Shown in pieces: positions 59,957 through 64,000 of a DNA stretch of 64,000 nt. The notes below the pieces were generated by a model that saw only the letters and a list, made by a program, of their open reading frames with translations, was not told the DNA's origin and ran no database searches. A program made the translations under genes and the position numbers. The stretch spans positions 1 through 64,000 of the forward strand of contig DKPP01000007.1 of NCBI GenBank assembly GCA_002471255.1. The letters run 5' to 3'. Positions within the stretch are counted from its first letter, which is position 1; each line of letters opens with the position of its first letter. The stretch is from Akkermansiaceae bacterium UBA7331 (GTDB lineage: Bacteria > Verrucomicrobiota > Verrucomicrobiia > Verrucomicrobiales > Akkermansiaceae).

Positions 59957-61117
59957 ATGTACAAACCATTTCAATTTTTCATGCCTGCCGATATTCGATT
60001 CGGCGCAGGCGCTTTAAATCAACTAGCCACAACTCCATTACCGGGTAAAAAGGCACTTATCGTAACCGGAGGTACTTCCGTCAAAAAATTCGGTTATTTG
60101 GATCGAGTCGTAGATCTGCTCCAACAAAATGGCGTTTCGTCAGTTATCTTTGATAAGGTACAGCCTAATCCGATTGTTGAGGATGTCATGGAAGCGGCTC
60201 AATTAGCCAAAGACAACAACTGCGATATGGTCGTAGGTCTTGGTGGTGGCAGTAGCATGGATTCTGCAAAAAGTATCGCCGTGATGGCAACAAATCCGGG
60301 GCATTATTGGGATTACATTAATGGTGGCTCAGGAAAAGCCAAACCGGTCGAAGTAGCTCCTTTGCCGATCATTTGTATCACAACGACTGCCGGCACGGGT
60401 ACCGAAGCTGATCCATGGACGGTAATTACTAAGGAAGATACGCACGAAAAGATCGGTTTCGGTTGTAAAGGCTCCTTCCCTACTCTTTCTATTGTCGATG
60501 CGGAATTGATGGTAACCGTACCACCACATTTGACTGCTTACCAAGGTTTCGATGCTTTGTTCCACGCTATTGAAGGCTTTATTGCCAATATTGCTTCCCC
60601 AGTGAGCGATTTGTTTGCATTAAAGGCTATAGAATACGTATTTAAGTATTTGCCGACAGCCGTCAACAATGGTGATGATATTTCGGCCCGCGCTTATGTA
60701 GCACTAGCTAATACATATGCCGGCATCGTAGAATCAACATCTTGTTGTGTTTCTGAACACTCTATTGAACACGCTTTAAGTGCTTATCATCCATCTCTAC
60801 CTCACGGTGCAGGCTTGATCATGATTTCCTTAGCATATCATCGCCAATATGCACAAAGTTGCCCGGAACGCTATGCTCAGATCGCATCTATATTTGGCGA
60901 AGAACCAAGCGTCAAAGGTTTCTTAATTGGTTTAGCAAAATTACAAGATGCGTGCCATGTAGCGAATCTAAAAATGAGCGATTATGGTATAAAACCGGAA
61001 TTATTTGATGATTACGCTCGTGTCGCTCGAGACACGATGGGAGGTTTATTTGATCTAGACCGTTGCCCAATGTCTCATGATGATGTCGTAGAAATATTAA
61101 AAGCTTCCTTTAAATAA
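59957..61117 (+). CDS. Iron-containing alcohol dehydrogenase
   Basis: 386 residues. The NAD(P)-binding GLGGGSSMDSAKSIAVMA and the metal-binding YQGFDALFHAIEG and SEHSIEHALSAYHPSLPHG segments (Asp and His ligands) identify a group III Fe-ADH. The closest styles are lactaldehyde/propanediol or butanol-type dehydrogenases; substrate not determinable. In an anaerobe with a propionate pathway it could recycle NADH by reducing an aldehyde. It is followed after 2 bases by the kinase gene, so the two form an operon. Confidence 0.92.
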   Translation: MYKPFQFFMPADIRFGAGALNQLATTPLPGKKALIVTGGTSVKKFGYLDRVVDLLQQNGVSSVIFDKVQPNPIVEDVMEAAQLAKDNNCDMVVGLGGGSSMDSAKSIAVMATNPGHYWDYINGGSGKAKPVEVAPLPIICITTTAGTGTEADPWTVITKEDTHEKIGFGCKGSFPTLSIVDAELMVTVPPHLTAYQGFDALFHAIEGFIANIASPVSDLFALKAIEYVFKYLPTAVNNGDDISARAYVALANTYAGIVESTSCCVSEHSIEHALSAYHPSLPHGAGLIMISLAYHRQYAQSCPERYAQIASIFGEEPSVKGFLIGLAKLQDACHVANLKMSDYGIKPELFDDYARVARDTMGGLFDLDRCPMSHDDVVEILKASFK

Positions 61118-61119
61118 TA

Positions 61120-62067
61120 ATGAGTCAATCCATCCTCGTAGGAGGCACAATAGGTATTGATACAATCATAACCCCCAAGGCTAAGGCTGAGGGGGTTTTA
61201 GGTGGTTCTGCTTCCTTTGCCTCCGTAGCCGCAAAATTATTTGCCGATCATGTTGAATTGGTGAGTATTGTTGGACAGGACTTCCCTGCTCATTATTTAG
61301 AAAGCCTTACGGCAAAAAATATCGGATTTGACGGTGTCTTGCGACATCCGGGACCTTCGTTTCAATGGACCGGAGAATATTTCGATAACATGAATCAACG
61401 GCGCACTTTGTTTGCTCTGGATGATGTTATGGTGAATTGGGATATTGAAGTACCCGAACATCTACAGGAGCTGCCTATCGTGGTGGCTTCTTGCATGGTG
61501 CCTGATATTCAGTTAAAGATGCTAAAGCAATGCCGTAATAGCCAACTTGTCTTATCGGATTCGATGGATAAATGGCTTATCCGTCAGCCGGATTGGTTAG
61601 CTTCGGTGATTTCTCTTTCTCATATCACCACGATGAATGAACATGAGGCTAAGGTTTTTGCTAATACGTCGAATATTATCGAAGCCGGTAAATTTTTATT
61701 AGATAAGGGAGCTCCTTATGCCATTGTTAAGCAAGGTGAATATGGTGCAATGTTATTTGCACGTTCCGAAAATGGGAAAGAACCATTGATATTCCGTTGT
61801 CCTGCCTGGCCCTTAGAAGAATTAGTTGATCCTACAGGAGCGGGTGATAGCTTTTTAGGAGCCATGTCGGGGTATCTGTCCACTTTGACGGCCGGAAAAT
61901 TGCCTGATTTTGACGAAATGAAGCGCGCTGTCGTCTATGGAACTATAGCCGCTTCATTTACTTGTGAATCATTTGCTGCCGATGCTTTACTCGGAATGAC
62001 CAAAAATTCATTCAATAAACGCTTAGAGTCATACATCAATCTCGTATCTCTACCGACTCTCGTTTAA
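61120..62067 (+). CDS. PfkB-family carbohydrate kinase
   Basis: 315 residues. The N-terminal GGTIGIDTI and GGSASFASVAAKLFADHV and the C-terminal PfkB signature DPTGAGDSFLGAMSGYL with the catalytic Asp are present. PfkB enzymes phosphorylate sugars or nucleosides (ribokinase, adenosine kinase, fructokinase branches); the GGSASFASVA start is found in ribokinase/adenosine-kinase-like members. Substrate unknown. Operon with the Fe-ADH. A bidirectional terminator follows. Confidence 0.88.
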   Translation: MSQSILVGGTIGIDTIITPKAKAEGVLGGSASFASVAAKLFADHVELVSIVGQDFPAHYLESLTAKNIGFDGVLRHPGPSFQWTGEYFDNMNQRRTLFALDDVMVNWDIEVPEHLQELPIVVASCMVPDIQLKMLKQCRNSQLVLSDSMDKWLIRQPDWLASVISLSHITTMNEHEAKVFANTSNIIEAGKFLLDKGAPYAIVKQGEYGAMLFARSENGKEPLIFRCPAWPLEELVDPTGAGDSFLGAMSGYLSTLTAGKLPDFDEMKRAVVYGTIAASFTCESFAADALLGMTKNSFNKRLESYINLVSLPTLV

Positions 62068-62117
62068 ATTAAAAAATTCGATCATATCGATAAAGATTTT
62101 GTTAAACTGATTAAAAA

Positions 62118-62147
62118 AAGGCTCCGAGGAATTAACCTCGGAGCCTT
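62118..62147. terminator. Bidirectional terminator between pfkB-type and mutase genes
   Basis: Perfect 12-bp stem AAGGCTCCGAGG (62118-62129) with 62136-62147 and a 6-base loop; a seven-T run follows on the minus strand. Confidence 0.92.
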
Positions 62148-62169
62148 AAAATTAATTTGTCAGGACAAA

Positions 62170-64000
62170 TTAGTCAGCATATTGCTGGCCTAAAATGGTC
62201 ATGATTTCCTTAGAAGCGGCAGGAATATTCGTGCCAGGACCAAAAATAGCTACTGCACCGTGTTCCTTGAGATAATCGTAGTCTTGGGCAGGGATAACGC
62301 CACCACAGAATACAAGAATGTCAGGGCGACCTTGTTTAGCTAATTCTTCGATCAAAGCAGGAAGAAGAACCTTGTGACCGGCAGCCAAAGAACTCATACC
62401 GATCATGTGCACATCGTTTTCGATGGCCATTTTGGCTGTTTCTTCAGGAGTTTGGAACAAAGGACCTACATCCACGTCAAAACCAAGGTCAGCGTAAGCG
62501 GAAGATACCACTTTAGCACCGCGGTCGTGACCGTCTTGACCCATCTTAGCAACTAAGATACGTGGGCGACGACCTGTTTCTTCTGCAAAGGTGTCTGTCA
62601 TCTTGCGAACTTCATCCACCAATGGGTCTTTACCATAAGATGTTGCGTACACGCCGGTAATAAGTTTGATTGGAGCTTTGTGACGACCGAAGTGTTCTTC
62701 GAGCGCATAGGAGATTTCACCAAGAGATGCACGCACACGGGCGGCTTTCACAGCGAGATCAAGTAAGTTACCTTCACCTGTTTGAGCGCACTTGGAAAGT
62801 TCGGTCAAAGCGGCTTGGCAAGCTGTTTCATCACGTTCTGCACGCAATTTGGCTAAGCGAGCCAACTGTGCATCACGTACTGCGGAGTTATCAACTTCGA
62901 GAATTTCGATTGCTTCTTCCTTCTCAAGACGTTGAGTATTTACACCAACGATTGGCTCCTTGCCGGAGTCGATAGCTGCCTGACGACGTGCGGCTGCTTC
63001 TTCGATACGCATCTTAGGAAGACCCGTTTCGATAGCTTTTGCCATACCGCCAAGAGCTTCCACTTCTTGAATGTGTGCCCAACCTTTACGAATCAATTCG
63101 TTGGTTAAGTACTCTACATAATAGGAACCACCCCATGGGTCGATTACTTTGCAAAGGAAGGTTTCATCTTGGATATGAAGCTGGGTATTACGAGCGATAC
63201 GAGCTGAGAAGTCCGTAGGCAAGGCAATAGCTTCGTCCAAAGAGTTGGTGTGCAAGGATTGAGTGTGACCTGCTGATGCAGCCAAAGCTTCAATACAAGT
63301 ACGTGCTACGTTATTGAATGGGTCTTGTTCGGTTAAAGACCAACCGGAAGTCTGGGAGTGCGTACGCAAAGCCATGGACTTCTCATTCTTAGGAGCAAAC
63401 TGCTTGATGATTTTTGCCCAAAGTACGCGAGCTGCGCGCATTTTGGCAACTTCCATGAAGTAGTTTTTGCCTTGTGCCCAGAAGAAGGAAAGACGTGGAG
63501 CAAAAGCGTCAATGTCGATACCTGCTTTAATACCTGTGCGCACATATTCCAAACCGTCAGCCAAGGTATAGGCCATTTCAAGGTCTGCGGTAGCACCTGC
63601 TTCTTGCATGTGATAGCCGGAGATGGAAATAGAGTTAAACTTAGGCATAAACTTCGAAGTGAATTCGAAGATGTCGGCGATGATCTTCATTGATGGATCA
63701 GGTGGGTAAATGTATGTATTACGCACCATGTATTCCTTCAAAATGTCATTCTGAATCGTACCGGTAAGTTGTTCCAATGTTACACCTTGCTCTTCAGCAG
63801 CAACGATGTAGAAGGCCAAGATTGGCAATACGGCGCCATTCATGGTCATGGAAACGGACATCTTGTCCAATGGAATGCCATCAAACAAAATCTTCATATC
63901 CAAAATGGAATCAACTGCCACACCGGCCTTACCTACGTCACCTACTACACGTGGGTGATCGGAGTCATAACCACGGTGAGTGGCCAAGTCAAACGCAATG
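62170..64000 (-). CDS. scpA: Methylmalonyl-CoA mutase, B12-dependent large subunit (5' end beyond window)
   Basis: At least 609 residues to the window edge; the frame stays open through 64000 (preceding residues [17 protein letters not shown] are mutase sequence), so the first 100 or so residues are missing. Substrate-binding barrel motifs include [31 protein letters not shown] and [19 protein letters not shown]. The C-terminal cobalamin domain has [12 protein letters not shown] (DxHxxG lower ligand) and [14 protein letters not shown]. It interconverts succinyl-CoA and methylmalonyl-CoA with adenosylcobalamin. Codon use suggests high expression, fitting a main fermentation step. Confidence 0.96.
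   Translation of the reverse strand, partial: IAFDLATHRGYDSDHPRVVGDVGKAGVAVDSILDMKILFDGIPLDKMSVSMTMNGAVLPILAFYIVAAEEQGVTLEQLTGTIQNDILKEYMVRNTYIYPPDPSMKIIADIFEFTSKFMPKFNSISISGYHMQEAGATADLEMAYTLADGLEYVRTGIKAGIDIDAFAPRLSFFWAQGKNYFMEVAKMRAARVLWAKIIKQFAPKNEKSMALRTHSQTSGWSLTEQDPFNNVARTCIEALAASAGHTQSLHTNSLDEAIALPTDFSARIARNTQLHIQDETFLCKVIDPWGGSYYVEYLTNELIRKGWAHIQEVEALGGMAKAIETGLPKMRIEEAAARRQAAIDSGKEPIVGVNTQRLEKEEAIEILEVDNSAVRDAQLARLAKLRAERDETACQAALTELSKCAQTGEGNLLDLAVKAARVRASLGEISYALEEHFGRHKAPIKLITGVYATSYGKDPLVDEVRKMTDTFAEETGRRPRILVAKMGQDGHDRGAKVVSSAYADLGFDVDVGPLFQTPEETAKMAIENDVHMIGMSSLAAGHKVLLPALIEELAKQGRPDILVFCGGVIPAQDYDYLKEHGAVAIFGPGTNIPAASKEIMTILGQQYAD

Noticed and set aside
1..64000. CRISPR array or insertion sequence
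   Set aside because: No regularly spaced direct repeats and no transposase-like protein were seen on either strand.

Overview
The window is a dense stretch (about 45 protein genes plus two stable RNA genes) of a Gram-negative, anaerobic, AT-leaning bacterium, most probably a gut-type member of the Verrucomicrobiota (relative of Akkermansia/Opitutales). Reasons: a double-length UvrA of the kind known from Chlamydiae and relatives, a secreted protein ending in a PEP-CTERM anchor, lipid A synthesis (lpxA) and an autotransporter barrel end, an oxygen-sensitive class III ribonucleotide reductase, B12-dependent methylmalonyl-CoA mutase and a GGGtGRT protein typical of gut anaerobes. The assignment is inference from gene content, not from a marker-gene comparison.

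Layout. 0-7.5 kb: autotransporter end, a secreted GH43-like glycosidase, a LolC/E-like permease, a GYF/RDD membrane protein, lpxA, a phosphoglycolate-type phosphatase, queD and an ion-channel-like membrane protein. 7.5-14 kb: a carboxyltransferase without its biotin domain, pyrC, an RNA-binding RRM protein, tRNA-Thr, a MidA-type methyltransferase and nadA. 14-27.4 kb: tandem uvrA, pgi, cdsA, hrpB and a Pit phosphate transporter with a PhoU-like tail. 27.4-31 kb: a cobalamin riboswitch leading into nrdD, a separately encoded glycyl-radical domain, and nrdG. 31-38 kb: aroC, a CvpA-like membrane protein, a DUF1353 lipoprotein, the NifU-like/GGGtGRT pair, an orphan D12 DNA methyltransferase and a Xer recombinase. 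37.8-41.4 kb: a large secreted S6-type serine protease with PEP-CTERM anchor followed by decayed genes. 41.4-47.7 kb: two HU genes around an acyltransferase/MFS pair, murA, rnpB and aroA. 47.7-51.4 kb: an accessory-looking patch with a gene remnant, an AT-rich AAA-ATPase/DUF4435 protein (PARIS-like defence candidate), a YkgJ protein and a glycosyltransferase-like protein. 51.4-58.3 kb: an active HtrA protease beside a degenerate pseudoprotease, PBP1A, rmuC and methylmalonyl-CoA decarboxylase. 58.7-64 kb: an unknown secreted protein, iron alcohol dehydrogenase, PfkB kinase and methylmalonyl-CoA mutase.

How the genes fit together. The mutase at the right edge, the decarboxylase at 57.6 kb and the carboxyltransferase at 7.6 kb are parts of a succinate-to-propionate route that needs B12; the cobalamin riboswitch on the B12-independent ribonucleotide reductase suggests the cell senses B12 to choose its reductase. 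A recurring regulatory theme is that recognisable -35/-10 promoters end only 6-11 bases before the ATG of several genes (uvrA, aroC, nadA, queD, pbp1A, HU, a secreted protein), so leaderless or nearly leaderless transcripts look common, and strong Shine-Dalgarno sequences are rare. Most promising for follow-up: the NifU-like/GGGtGRT pair, the split class III reductase under a B12 riboswitch, the PEP-CTERM S6 protease, the protease/pseudoprotease pair and the AAA-DUF4435 protein.
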